Positions 7,919 to 14,861 are shown, counted from the stretch's first letter. The stretch: DNA of 21,742 nucleotides from Chloroflexia bacterium (GCA_013698305.1 JACCVC010000246.1:1-21742); one strand, 5' to 3'. Notes: generated by a model from the letters alone, not told the origin. A program made the numbers and translations.

Positions 7919-9946
7919 CTGGCCAACTCGGGCGCCCGGATCGTTATGCGTAATGAGCACCACACTCGGACGCGCGGGCGACTCATTATCCGGCCAACGG
8001 CTGGTGGGTTCGTCCATCGTGCCGCCTTCTCCCGGATGCTGCACCGAGACGAACAGCGCCGTGTTGTCCGTGTTGAAGACCGGGCCGGAGCACTCCGCGC
8101 CGGGCACGGTGCTGAAGAATTGCTGCGTGCGTCCCCGTGCCTCCCCCTCCGTTGGCGCGACGAAGAGCCCATCGTTGCCCGGCAGGTTGTTCGGCATGCC
8201 GTCGGTGGAGATCCAGATGTTGCCGTCGACATCGAAGGTGAGGTTGTCCGGCGCTGCAAGCGGGCTTATCCCGCTATGACCGCCGTACCAGGTACCGCTG
8301 TGCTCCGGATCGCCGGCGAGGATGAAGATCTCCCAGGCAAAGGTGGTGGCGGCGTGGTCGTTGTCATCTTCCGTAATCTCGACGATCTGGCCGGCGAAGT
8401 TGTTGGGTCGCGGGTTGGCGCGATCGGTCTCCATGATCGTCCGCCCACGGTTGTTGGTGCAGACGAGGTAGACCTTGCCGGTCACCGGGTTTGTTTCGAA
8501 GTCCTCCGGGCGGTCCATCTTGGTGGCGCCGACCGCGTCGGCAGCGAGCCGCGTCTTGGCCAATACCTCACCCTGTGAGGCGAACCCGTTGTCTTCGGTC
8601 AGCTCCCCTTCTCCGTGCACCAGCGGAATCCATTCGCCCGTACCGTCGTCGTCGAATCTGGCGACGTAGAGGGTACCGTCGTCAAGCAGGTCCATGTTGG
8701 CGGCGCGGTCGTCCGGGTCCCAGGCGTTGGCGGTGACGAACTTGTAGGCATACTCGAACACCTCGTCGTCGCCGGTGTAGAAGGCGACCTGCCCGCCCGG
8801 CGCAATGGCCGAAGTCGCCCCCTCATGCTTGACTCGCCCGAGCGCAGTGCGCTTCATTGGTTTCGAGCCAGCATCGTAGGGATCGATCTCGACCACCCAG
8901 CCGAACCGGAACGGCTCGTTCGGCTCTTCGGCAAGATCGAAGCGGTCGTGAAACTCCTCCCAGAGCCGGTCCGACCCCTCCTCCGAGATTCCGAAGCGCT
9001 CATGCACGACCCGGACAGGATCATCTTCCGGGAGCTGGTTGAGATTGGCGAAGTACTGCTGGAAGTTCTCCTCCCCGGTGAGGAAGGTGCCCCATGGGGT
9101 TGTCCCACCCGCGCAGTTGTTGAGGGTGCCAAGCACTTCGGTCCCGTCCGGATCAGCCGTTGTCCGGAGCATCTCGATACCGGCTGCTGGGCCTGTGATC
9201 TCCATCGGCGTCATGCCGGTGATCCGACGGTTGTATTCGGAATCGAGCACGACCTCCCAATTGCCCGACTCGTCGCGCGCGACCTCCACGATGCTGAGCC
9301 CGTGCGCGGCAATCTCGGTGTCGACGATCCTTTGCGAGGTGTTGACCAGGGACTCGGGGATATCGTAGTCCTCGCTTGCCTCTGCCTCGACGGGGTCGAA
9401 GTCCGGGTTGCCGGTAAGGTAACCCTTGAACATCAGCTCCGGGTTGGTGTACTCGTGGTTGATGCCCAACAGCCCGCGGTCCGAAGCGTCCGACCCTTGC
9501 GGAAGGGGCAAGAAGCCGATCCAGTCGCAGTTGTAGCCGAACTGCTGTTCCTGGGCCTCAGCCGACTGGTTGTCGATGTCCCACTCCGGCGCGTCGGGGA
9601 ACAGAGGATCTCCCCATCTGAGGAACGGCACGGCGCTGTGGTTGGCGGCAACCACCAACTGGTCACCTGTGTCGAGCGAGATGGGCTGGAACCCGGTTTC
9701 TGCTTCCGCGACTGGAGTTGCGCCGCTAGCCGGCGTGCCCCCTGCCACGGGTGTCGCTTCCTGGGACGTAGCCTGCTGGCTCATGGTCAGGCCCATCGTC
9801 AGCACCATGCCGGTGCCGAGCCCGCCGCCGACAACCCCGCGCCGGTTCCAGCGACGCCCGAGAACATCCTGCATGGTCTCGCCACGCCCTTCGGTCGACA
9901 GCACTTCGTCGCGGTCGCCTTCATAGAATTCTTCGCTGCGCTTCAT
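7910..9946 (-). CDS. phoX: PhoX-family (DUF839) secreted phosphatase, Tat-exported
   Basis: The product is 678 aa. I chose the ATG at 9946 (MKRSEEFYEG) because GAGGGGG lies 6 nt upstream; a TTG at 9988 would add 14 residues. The N-terminus carries a twin-arginine-type signal (RRWNRRGVVGGG, about residues 31-42) followed by a hydrophobic stretch and a Thr/Ala/Pro linker (QEATPVAGGTPASG). The mature part has typical PhoX blocks: RWGDPLFPD, QFGYNCDWIGFLPL, GLLGINHEYTNPELMF, CAGGTTPWGTFLTGEENFQQYF, GRVKHEGA, YTGDDEVFEYAYKFV and DRPEDFETNPVTGKVYL. PhoX enzymes are extracellular alkaline phosphatases using Ca and Fe cofactors. Activity on phosphomonoesters is inferred from the family; many DUF839 members are uncharacterised. 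It is convergent with the kinase and divergent from the dehydrogenase at 10216. Confidence 0.88.
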   Translation of the reverse strand: MKRSEEFYEGDRDEVLSTEGRGETMQDVLGRRWNRRGVVGGGLGTGMVLTMGLTMSQQATSQEATPVAGGTPASGATPVAEAETGFQPISLDTGDQLVVAANHSAVPFLRWGDPLFPDAPEWDIDNQSAEAQEQQFGYNCDWIGFLPLPQGSDASDRGLLGINHEYTNPELMFKGYLTGNPDFDPVEAEASEDYDIPESLVNTSQRIVDTEIAAHGLSIVEVARDESGNWEVVLDSEYNRRITGMTPMEITGPAAGIEMLRTTADPDGTEVLGTLNNCAGGTTPWGTFLTGEENFQQYFANLNQLPEDDPVRVVHERFGISEEGSDRLWEEFHDRFDLAEEPNEPFRFGWVVEIDPYDAGSKPMKRTALGRVKHEGATSAIAPGGQVAFYTGDDEVFEYAYKFVTANAWDPDDRAANMDLLDDGTLYVARFDDDGTGEWIPLVHGEGELTEDNGFASQGEVLAKTRLAADAVGATKMDRPEDFETNPVTGKVYLVCTNNRGRTIMETDRANPRPNNFAGQIVEITEDDNDHAATTFAWEIFILAGDPEHSGTWYGGHSGISPLAAPDNLTFDVDGNIWISTDGMPNNLPGNDGLFVAPTEGEARGRTQQFFSTVPGAECSGPVFNTDNTALFVSVQHPGEGGTMDEPTSRWPDNESPARPSVVLITHNDPGARVGQLG

Positions 9947-10005
9947 GGATGGCCCCCTCGCCTTTCCGCTTTTCGGCTCGATACGCAACTACCATCGGTG
10001 GAGGC

Positions 10006-10038
10006 CAGTGTAGCAAATCCAACACCGGCGCTACACTG
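10006..10038. promoter_or_regulatory. Inverted repeat in the divergent phoX / dehydrogenase promoter region
   Basis: CAGTGTAGC (10006-10014) and GCTACACTG (10030-10038) are exact reverse complements separated by 15 nt. Each arm contains TACACT, a plausible -10 hexamer, reading outwards in each direction. The site lies 60 nt upstream of the phoX start and about 180 nt upstream of the dehydrogenase start. It could be an operator or a pair of facing promoters; no good -35 element accompanies either. Confidence 0.4.
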
Positions 10039-10153
10039 TGAGATGTCGCATTCCGCAACGTGCGGCTGACCCAATGCTCACACGATGTGCCGGGCACAAT
10101 GGTTAAACCGTTATGAGCATCGCAGATCTGTGGATTGTTCGTGGGGAGCTTCC

Positions 10154-10174
10154 GGTAAAGGAACCTTGCCGGCG
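10154..10174 (+). promoter_or_regulatory. Leader hairpin upstream of the dehydrogenase gene
   Basis: The RNA of CCGGTAAAGG / CCTTGCCGG would form a stem of about nine pairs with one bulged A, one G-U pair and an AA loop. It lies 42 nt before the start codon. No function is apparent. Confidence 0.25.
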
Positions 10175-10215
10175 CGGTCGTTTATCGAAGGCTGATTCGA
10201 GGGAGAATGTCAACC

Positions 10216-11304
10216 ATGCCCACCAAAACGTTTCGCGTCGCCGTCATCCCCGGCGATGGCATCGGCAAGGAAGTCATCTCGGAAGGGCTTCGCGTCCTCG
10301 AACGGCTGGCCGAACACTCCAATGGAAGTCTCGCCTTTGCCTTCGAGACGTTCCCGTGGGGCTGCGAGCACTATCTCGCCACCGGCCGGATGATGGACGC
10401 GGACGGTCTGGAGCGCCTCGCCCGCTTCGACGCGATCTACTTCGGCGCGGTCGGCTGGCCGGGCGTGCCCGATCACGTCAGCCTGTGGGGGTTGCGACTG
10501 GCGATCTGCCAGGGATTTGACCAGTACGCCTGCATCCGACCGGTGCAGCTTCTGCCCGGTATCACCAGCCCGCTTCGCGATGCGACCGAGGAGACGATCG
10601 ACTGGGTCGTCGTGCGCGAGAACTCCGAAGGCGAGTACGCCGGCATCGGCGGTCGCAACCTCGCCGGTCGGGACGGCAATAGGGAGGTCGCGATCCAGTC
10701 GGCGCTGTTCACCGCCGAGGGGTGCGAGCGCATCATCCGGTACGCCTTCGACCTTGCCCGCACCCGCAAGCGCCACAAGGTGACGAGCGTCACCAAGAGC
10801 AACGCTCAGCAGTACGGGATGACCCTGTGGGACGAGACGTTCGCGCGAATTGCGGGTGAGTTTCCGGATGTCGAGGCCGATCAGGGACTGGTCGACTCGA
10901 TGGCGGCCCGATTCGTCTCCCATCCGGAATCGCTGGAGGTCGTCGTCGGCTCCAACCTGTTCGGCGACATCCTCTCCGATCTCGGCAGCGCGCTGGCGGG
11001 CAGCCTGGGCATCGCCGCCAGCGCCAACATCGACCCCCAGCGGCGGCATCCCAGCATGTTCGAGCCGGTGCATGGGTCCGCGCCCGATATCGCCGGCGAC
11101 GGTATCGCCAACCCGATCGCGGCGATCTGGTCGGTGGCGATGATGCTGGAGCATCTCGGACTGGTTGACGAGGCGGAGGCGGTGATGACAGCGATCCGGG
11201 CGACGACGGCGGAAGGTGTATTGACGCCCGATCTCGGTGGAACGTCCACTACCCGAGAGGTGGGTGATAATGTGCTGGCGAACGTTGGCCAGAAACCGAC
11301 GTGA
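10216..11304 (+). CDS. Tartrate dehydrogenase / D-malate dehydrogenase family protein
   Basis: The product is 362 aa. Two ATGs are in frame. The second (10216, MPTKTFRVAV) has GGGAG at a normal 10-nt distance, while the first (10207) would be only 1 nt from it. The fold is the isocitrate/isopropylmalate dehydrogenase family: IPGDGIG near the N-terminus, Tyr141 in RENSEGEYAGIG, Lys194 in SVTKSNAQQYGM, and the acidic metal-binding residues Asp227, Asp251 and Asp255 in the block NLFGDILSDLGSALAGSLG. The blocks WGCEHYLATGRMMDADGL and GAVGWPGVPDHVSLWGLRL are typical of the TtuC/DmlA branch rather than of LeuB. These enzymes use NAD and a divalent metal to oxidise tartrate or D-malate (decarboxylating for malate). 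The substrate choice cannot be settled here, so I withhold a symbol. It stands alone as a transcription unit. Confidence 0.88.
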   Translation: MPTKTFRVAVIPGDGIGKEVISEGLRVLERLAEHSNGSLAFAFETFPWGCEHYLATGRMMDADGLERLARFDAIYFGAVGWPGVPDHVSLWGLRLAICQGFDQYACIRPVQLLPGITSPLRDATEETIDWVVVRENSEGEYAGIGGRNLAGRDGNREVAIQSALFTAEGCERIIRYAFDLARTRKRHKVTSVTKSNAQQYGMTLWDETFARIAGEFPDVEADQGLVDSMAARFVSHPESLEVVVGSNLFGDILSDLGSALAGSLGIAASANIDPQRRHPSMFEPVHGSAPDIAGDGIANPIAAIWSVAMMLEHLGLVDEAEAVMTAIRATTAEGVLTPDLGGTSTTREVGDNVLANVGQKPT

Positions 11305-11344
11305 AGTCGCCCCTATCTACGACGAAGTCGCCCCTATCTACGAC
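11303..11344. repeat. 21-bp tandem duplication
   Basis: GAAGTCGCCCCTATCTACGAC occurs twice head to tail (11303-11323 and 11324-11344) with no mismatch, beginning inside the TGA stop of the dehydrogenase gene. The unit includes CGCCCCTA, the core shared with the hairpin repeats elsewhere in the window. Confidence 0.8.
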
Positions 11345-11389
11345 AGGGAAACATGTCGGTGGCAGTCCGTAACGTCGAGACCGGTATAA

Positions 11390-11491
11390 TACCAAGTCCG
11401 TTTGATTACTACGGCAACCCGTAACGAGAAAAACCCGTACTTGCGGAGCGTGCGCTGTACTCGTTAACCGGGTGATTAGCCGGACTTGGTA
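11390..11491. mobile_element. MITE-like 102-bp hairpin element
   Basis: Ends are perfect 11-bp inverted repeats, TACCAAGTCCG (11390-11400) and CGGACTTGGTA (11481-11491), flanked by a 3-bp direct repeat TAA (11387-11389 and 11492-11494). A second pair inside, ACCCGTAACGAG and CTCGTTAACCGGGT, pairs with a 2-nt bulge, so the whole element can fold into one long hairpin. It has no open frame. It fits a non-autonomous element mobilised in trans, or a folded intergenic repeat; the TAA duplication is short enough to occur by chance. Confidence 0.5.
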
Positions 11492-11497
11492 TAAGAT

Positions 11498-11533
11498 AAG
11501 GCGCTGGCTTCTGGATTTGGCAAATGGCGCCTT
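11498..11533 (-). terminator. Possible terminator of the toxin-antitoxin operon
   Basis: The minus strand reads AAGGCGC, a 22-nt loop, then GCGCCTT and ATCTTAT, 5 nt after the toxin stop at 11539. The stem is perfect but short, the loop is long, and the T-rich tail is weak. Confidence 0.35.
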
Positions 11534-11538
11534 GCAGG

Positions 11539-11804
11539 TCACTCGTCGTAAACGGCGCTTCGATGGCCGACCTTGATGACTCTGACGATCAACACGTCGT
11601 CCTGCAACTGGCATATCACGCGGTAGTCTCCTACCCGGTAACTCCACAATCCGCTCAGACGGCTTCGAAGGGGTTTCCTCGCAGACGAGGATCCGGCAAT
11701 TCAACGGCCGCTTCGAGGTAGGCGACGATACGTTGCTGCCATACTCGATCGATCTTGCGAAGCTGCTTCTGCGCCGCCGAGTCGAACTCAACGCTCCAGC
11801 CCAA
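11539..11804 (-). pseudogene. RelE/ParE-superfamily toxin, broken by a 1-nt deletion
   Basis: Read in two frames, this encodes a complete small toxin of about 88 residues. The first frame runs from a TTG at 11804 (GWSVEFDSAAQKQLRKID ... DPRLRGNPFEAV) to a TGA at 11655-11657. The second frame continues directly with SGLWSYRVGDYRVICQLQ, then VLIVRVIKVGHRSAVYDE, and stops at 11539. One added base near 11657 would restore a typical RelE (PFEA-LSGLWSYRVGDYRVI, ending GHR..VY). The start overlaps the end of the antitoxin gene by 17 nt, as is usual in such operons. Family toxins are mRNA interferases or gyrase poisons; the truncated product lacks the C-terminal strands and should be inactive. Whether this is real decay or a sequencing error cannot be told from one sequence. 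Confidence 0.82.
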
Positions 11805-12015
11805 GACTTCTCTTGACCTCCTCCAACGGGATCGTCGGGTTTCCCTGCGCGATGATCGTCTCGGCGTCCCGCGCATCTTCCTGATCTTCCAGCCACTCTG
11901 CCAGAGCTTCGCGAGCCAGGGCCAGCTTGTCGCGACCGGTTGCGATCGCCAGAGAGGTAAGCTCGTCATCGAGCTCACTGTCTATCACGATGGTTAGCTT
12001 CCGGGTCTCAGCTAT
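11788..12015 (-). CDS. RHH/CopG-type antitoxin
   Basis: The core KLTIVIDSELDDELTSLAIA starts with a beta strand and helix typical of ribbon-helix-helix DNA-binding proteins. It is followed by a charged tail (EWLEDQEDARDAETIIAQG, ending EEVKRSLGLER) that would wrap the toxin. The gene ends inside the toxin start, giving the usual antitoxin-then-toxin order. The start is uncertain. The natural position is codon ATA at 12015 (AETRKLTIV), which has AGG 6 nt upstream but is not a normal start codon. ATT at 12054 is an alternative, and the open frame continues to 12255 without a good start. Either a rare start is used or the ATG has mutated. Expected length of the family is 70-90 aa, so 75 fits. 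It should neutralise the toxin and repress its own operon. Confidence 0.7.
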   Translation of the reverse strand: MAETRKLTIVIDSELDDELTSLAIATGRDKLALAREALAEWLEDQEDARDAETIIAQGNPTIPLEEVKRSLGLER

Positions 12016-12058
12016 GACGCACCTGCACTTTCCAAATCCGATTCGCTGATCAATGCTA

Positions 12059-12078
12059 TCACTAGTCTTCAGTGAAGA
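12059..12078. promoter_or_regulatory. Candidate operator of the toxin-antitoxin operon
   Basis: TCTTCA-G-TGAAGA (12066-12078) is a perfect 13-nt palindrome overlapped by TCACT/AGTGA (12059-12063 and 12071-12075). It lies 44 nt upstream of the antitoxin start. RHH antitoxins bind short palindromes in their own promoters; binding here is inferred. Confidence 0.35.
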
Positions 12079-12209
12079 GTAAATCTGTGACGGGTCGGCC
12101 ACGACGCGTGACCTCGGTGACGCGGTATTGTCGTATCTGTAGGTCGTCCGCGCTTCGGTACGTCCGACGCGGCGCACATGTACCGAATCAGCCCGAAGGG
12201 TCAATCTCC

Positions 12210-13289
12210 ATGCGCCTGCTTCATCACCAGTGTCGCCGCGTCCGTTCCGCATCACTGACAGTCATCGTGCTGTCGCTCGTCGCGGGGCTACTGCCCGCCA
12301 CCGCCTTCGCGCACGTCCGCTGGTTCACACCACGCGGACCCTACTGGGATCCCGAATGGCAATACCTCTTCTCCCTGCCTGTGCTGCTGGCGGTGGTCTC
12401 GGCCCTTGCCGTCGTCGCCGCGCTGATGATCGGCCAGCGTGTCCTCGGCGATCCGCTCTGGCCCCGGCCACCATTTCTGCAGGGCATGGAGCCGTCCGCG
12501 CCGGCGATCCTCGGCGTTCAGACCGCTATCGCTCTGATCTACGCGGCCACGCAGCTCACCCTCTTCGTGCCGAACATCGAATTACCGCGCAACCTGCTCG
12601 GCGGCGCCATCGCCGCGGTCGCGATCCTCGCCGGATTCACCTTTATCACCGGTGTCCTCACCCGCGTCGGAGCCCTGCTGATCCTCGCGCTATTCGCGCT
12701 TGCCTTTGTCTATGGCGTCTGGTACGAAGCGATCGAGCAACTGTTCTTCGTCGGTATCGCCCTCTATCTGGTCGTTGTCGGGCGCGGGGTCGTGCGCTAT
12801 CAGGATGACGACGAGTTGGATCGCCCGCCGATCCTGGACCGGCTCCGACCCCATGCGCTCACCATTCTGCGGTGGAGCGCGGGGTTGTCGATCATCATCC
12901 TGGGATTCACCGAGAAGCTGCTCGCTCCGGACCTCGGCGTTGCCTTCCTGCACGGGTATCATCACTTCAACATCCCGCAGGAGCTGGGGATCGACTGGTT
13001 CACCGATCGTCGCTTCGTCTACACCGCCGGTATTGTGGAGGTGACCGCTGGCGTCGCGTTGCTGAGCGGGTACTTGCCTCGCGTCGTGATCCTTGCCATC
13101 TGGATTCCCTTCAACCTTGGTATCCCGTTCCTGCCGCCGACCGAGCTGATCGGGCACCTTCCCATCCTCGCGACGATGTACCTGCTGCTCGTGCGAGGAA
13201 CGGAAGGCATTCCGCCACCAGAACCCGCATCCACACCGCAACGCCACGTGACGACAATGTCACCCGACGCTACAGGACCAACACGGTAG
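12210..13289 (+). CDS. DoxX-like polytopic membrane protein
   Basis: The product is 359 aa. I chose the ATG at 12210 (MRLLHHQCRR) because GAAGGG lies 9 nt upstream and a signal peptide follows at once; the open frame reaches back to 12072 through an Arg-rich stretch that overlaps the antitoxin operator. Residues 1-34 look like a cleavable signal (LTVIVLSLVAGLLPATAFA) that would leave His35 as the new N-terminus (HVRWFTPRG). About eight hydrophobic segments follow, starting with LFSLPVLLAVVSALAVVAAL and ending with LPILATMYLLLVRG. The segment LRWSAGLSIIILGFTEKLLAPDL and the later TAGIVEVTAGVALLSGYLPR resemble DoxX-family proteins, whose roles are poorly defined. The C-terminus is Pro/Thr-rich and cytoplasmic or external depending on topology. 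It is followed after 1 nt by the methyltransferase gene, so they are probably co-translated. Confidence 0.7.
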   Translation: MRLLHHQCRRVRSASLTVIVLSLVAGLLPATAFAHVRWFTPRGPYWDPEWQYLFSLPVLLAVVSALAVVAALMIGQRVLGDPLWPRPPFLQGMEPSAPAILGVQTAIALIYAATQLTLFVPNIELPRNLLGGAIAAVAILAGFTFITGVLTRVGALLILALFALAFVYGVWYEAIEQLFFVGIALYLVVVGRGVVRYQDDDELDRPPILDRLRPHALTILRWSAGLSIIILGFTEKLLAPDLGVAFLHGYHHFNIPQELGIDWFTDRRFVYTAGIVEVTAGVALLSGYLPRVVILAIWIPFNLGIPFLPPTELIGHLPILATMYLLLVRGTEGIPPPEPASTPQRHVTTMSPDATGPTR

Positions 13290-13290
13290 A

Positions 13291-14493
13291 GTGTCAATGC
13301 GCATCCGACCCGACCAGCTCGACCAGATGCAGACAGCGGACGGCGAGCGATTGCTGGCGGAGATCGGTCGCGCCGATCCCGGTCCGGCGGACTCGCTGGC
13401 GCTGATCACCCGGCTGCGCCGAGATTGGGACGCCGATCTGGTCGCGGCGGCGATGACGACCCACGCGCTCCGGGTGAGGGCGCGGGGTCGGTTCCACGAC
13501 GCCGACCGGCTCTGGCTCACTGGCGACGGGCTGGAGCAGGCGACCTCGGACATCGTCGCCGATCACCGCGTGGCGAGGTTCGCCGGCTGTCATCGAGTCG
13601 CCGACCTCTGCTGCGGCATCGGCGGGGATCTGATGGCGCTGACCAGGCGTCGTGAAATCGATTCGCTGCTGGCCGTTGACCGGGATGCGTTCCACGTCGC
13701 GATGGCTGGCGTGAACGCGAGGATCACCCGCCCGGATGTCGATCTGACCAAGCTCACAGGTGACGCGGAATCGGTCGATCTCGGCGGTGTCGACGGCGTC
13801 TTTCTCGATCCCGCCCGGCGGCAAGGTGGGCGGCGAGTCGGCGTTGACGCCACCTCTCCCCCACTCGGCTGGGCGGTCGGCCTGGTCGATCAGGTGGAGC
13901 GCGTCGGGATCACCACCGCGCCGGGGATCGATCACGACCTCGTGCCGGCCGGTTGGGAGCTGGAATGTATCGCGGTCGGGTCTGATCTCAAGGAGAACAT
14001 GCTGTGGTCGCCGGCGCTCGCGACCCACGCGAGGCGGGCGACGGTGCTGGCCGACGATTCTGTCGCTTCGCTGACCCCTGTTCCGGGCGATCCGGTGGCG
14101 CTCGCCCTTCCGGAACCGGGCATGACGATCATCGATCCGAACCCCGCAGTGACGCGGGCCGGGCTGGTGCAGGACCTCGCCCGGCAACTCGGCGCGACGA
14201 TGATCGATGAGCGGATCGCGTTTCTGCTGGTAGATCAGGAGGGTTCGACGTCATTCGGGCGTTCGTTGCGGGTGGTGGACTCGATGCCCTGGCACGAGCG
14301 CAGGGTCGCCGTCCGTCTGCGGAAGTTGGACGCGGGTGCGGTCGATGTCCGGCGGCGTGGCCTGGCCGGGGACGTCGATGCGATCGCCCGGCGGCTCCGG
14401 GGAAGCGGCTCGCGGCAGCTCACTGTACTGATGACGCGGCTGCGGGACAAGCCCTGGGCGGTGATCGCCGAAGACCCGGGCCGAGTGCCTTGA
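13291..14493 (+). CDS. THUMP-like domain / class I SAM-dependent methyltransferase
   Basis: The product is 400 aa from GTG at 13291; ATG at 13297 would remove two residues and is equally possible. After a helical N-terminal region (about 1-95) comes a Rossmann methyltransferase core: motif I VADLCCGIGGDLMAL (103-117), the acidic residue after strand 2 in LLAVDRD (about 126-132), and VFLDPARR (170-177), the catalytic-loop position often DPPY or NPPY in RNA/DNA methyltransferases. The DPARR..GRR form and C-terminal RKLDAGAVDVRRRGL region match proteins annotated as THUMP-like methyltransferases. The substrate is not established and I do not assign one. The start lies 1 nt after the stop of the DoxX-like gene, indicating translational coupling, though the two functions have no obvious link. 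Confidence 0.82.
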   Translation: MSMRIRPDQLDQMQTADGERLLAEIGRADPGPADSLALITRLRRDWDADLVAAAMTTHALRVRARGRFHDADRLWLTGDGLEQATSDIVADHRVARFAGCHRVADLCCGIGGDLMALTRRREIDSLLAVDRDAFHVAMAGVNARITRPDVDLTKLTGDAESVDLGGVDGVFLDPARRQGGRRVGVDATSPPLGWAVGLVDQVERVGITTAPGIDHDLVPAGWELECIAVGSDLKENMLWSPALATHARRATVLADDSVASLTPVPGDPVALALPEPGMTIIDPNPAVTRAGLVQDLARQLGATMIDERIAFLLVDQEGSTSFGRSLRVVDSMPWHERRVAVRLRKLDAGAVDVRRRGLAGDVDAIARRLRGSGSRQLTVLMTRLRDKPWAVIAEDPGRVP

Positions 14494-14530
14494 TTCGCAG
14501 GGGTCGACCCATGTAGCCTCGGGTCTTGTG

Positions 14531-14752
14531 CGATTGGTCACAAGTTAGCGATTATGATGGGATTGCAAGGGGCCGTCATCGCGGTTGACGAAGGTCCATC
14601 GAACCTCAATGCGGCCTGCTTCGGTCTGTACGTACGGATAACGGGCGGCAATGGCCTTCTACCAGCGGTACGGGGCGCGGTATTTAGGCCAGCGCGAATG
14701 ACCCGACGGGGCCATTGATTTCTCGCTCGCAACCTTAACTTGTGACCAATCG
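14531..14752. mobile_element. 222-bp inserted element with 17-bp terminal inverted repeats (MITE-like)
   Basis: The ends CGATTGGTCACAAGTTA (14531-14547) and its exact reverse complement (14736-14752) are flanked by a perfect 7-bp direct repeat, TCTTGTG (14524-14530 and 14753-14759), which is the expected target-site duplication. The element is too short for a transposase. On the minus strand a 57-codon frame (14715 to 14545) runs across most of it with a single internal TAG, and its own stop lies in the terminal repeat. The element therefore fits a MITE or a deletion derivative moved in trans. I cannot assign the parent IS family. Confidence 0.78.
14545..14715 (-). pseudogene. Interrupted small reading frame inside the 222-bp element
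   Basis: From ATG at 14715 the frame reads MAPSGHSRWPKYRAPYRW, a TAG, then KAIAARYPYVQTEAGRIEVR and WTFVNRDDGPLQSHHNR before TAA at 14545-14547. Codon choice and amino-acid mix (Trp, Tyr, Asp rich) look protein-like across the stop. No family was recognised. It may be a relic carried by the element, or chance. Confidence 0.25.
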
Positions 14753-14785
14753 TCTTGTGCCCGAGGTCTGGTTGTCGACCCGGTT

Positions 14786-14799
14786 CGCCGCTTGCGGCG
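14786..14799. repeat. Short GC-rich palindrome
   Basis: CGCCGC-TT-GCGGCG is a perfect hairpin (or a 5-bp stem with a 4-nt loop CTTG) located between the inserted element and the next repeat. It has no T-tract and no clear role. Confidence 0.4.
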
Positions 14800-14861
14800 G
14801 ACAATAGGTGATGACACCGATGTGACGATCTGAGAGGGATGGGGTGCGATTCGAAACCAAT

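Larger units (their letters stand above)
14517..14766 (+). terminator. Hairpin behind the methyltransferase gene, split by an insertion
   Basis: CCTCGGG (14517-14523) and CCCGAGG (14760-14766) are exact reverse complements. With the element at 14531-14752 and one copy of TCTTGTG removed, they form a 7-bp stem with the 7-nt loop TCTTGTG, starting 24 nt after the stop at 14493. The original hairpin probably ended transcription; the insertion has moved the arms 236 nt apart. Confidence 0.6.

Noticed and set aside
8615..10069. Long plus-strand open frame (484 codons) opposite phoX
   Set aside because: It is antisense to the PhoX coding sequence, with Arg/His/Val-rich translation and no domain pattern.
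11303..11344. CRISPR-like or satellite array
   Set aside because: There are only two adjacent 21-bp units with no spacers, and no cas genes occur in the window.
11650..11660. Programmed frameshift in the RelE toxin
   Set aside because: There is no slippery heptamer or downstream stimulatory structure at GCCGTCTGAGCGG; a simple one-base loss explains it better.
12072..12209. Upstream extension of the DoxX-like protein
   Set aside because: The extension is Arg-rich and precedes a signal peptide; GAAGGG before the ATG at 12210 fits translation start there.
12016..12255. Long N-terminal extension of the antitoxin
   Set aside because: It overlaps the promoter and start of the divergent DoxX-like gene and the operator-like palindrome, and its composition is not that of the RHH family.
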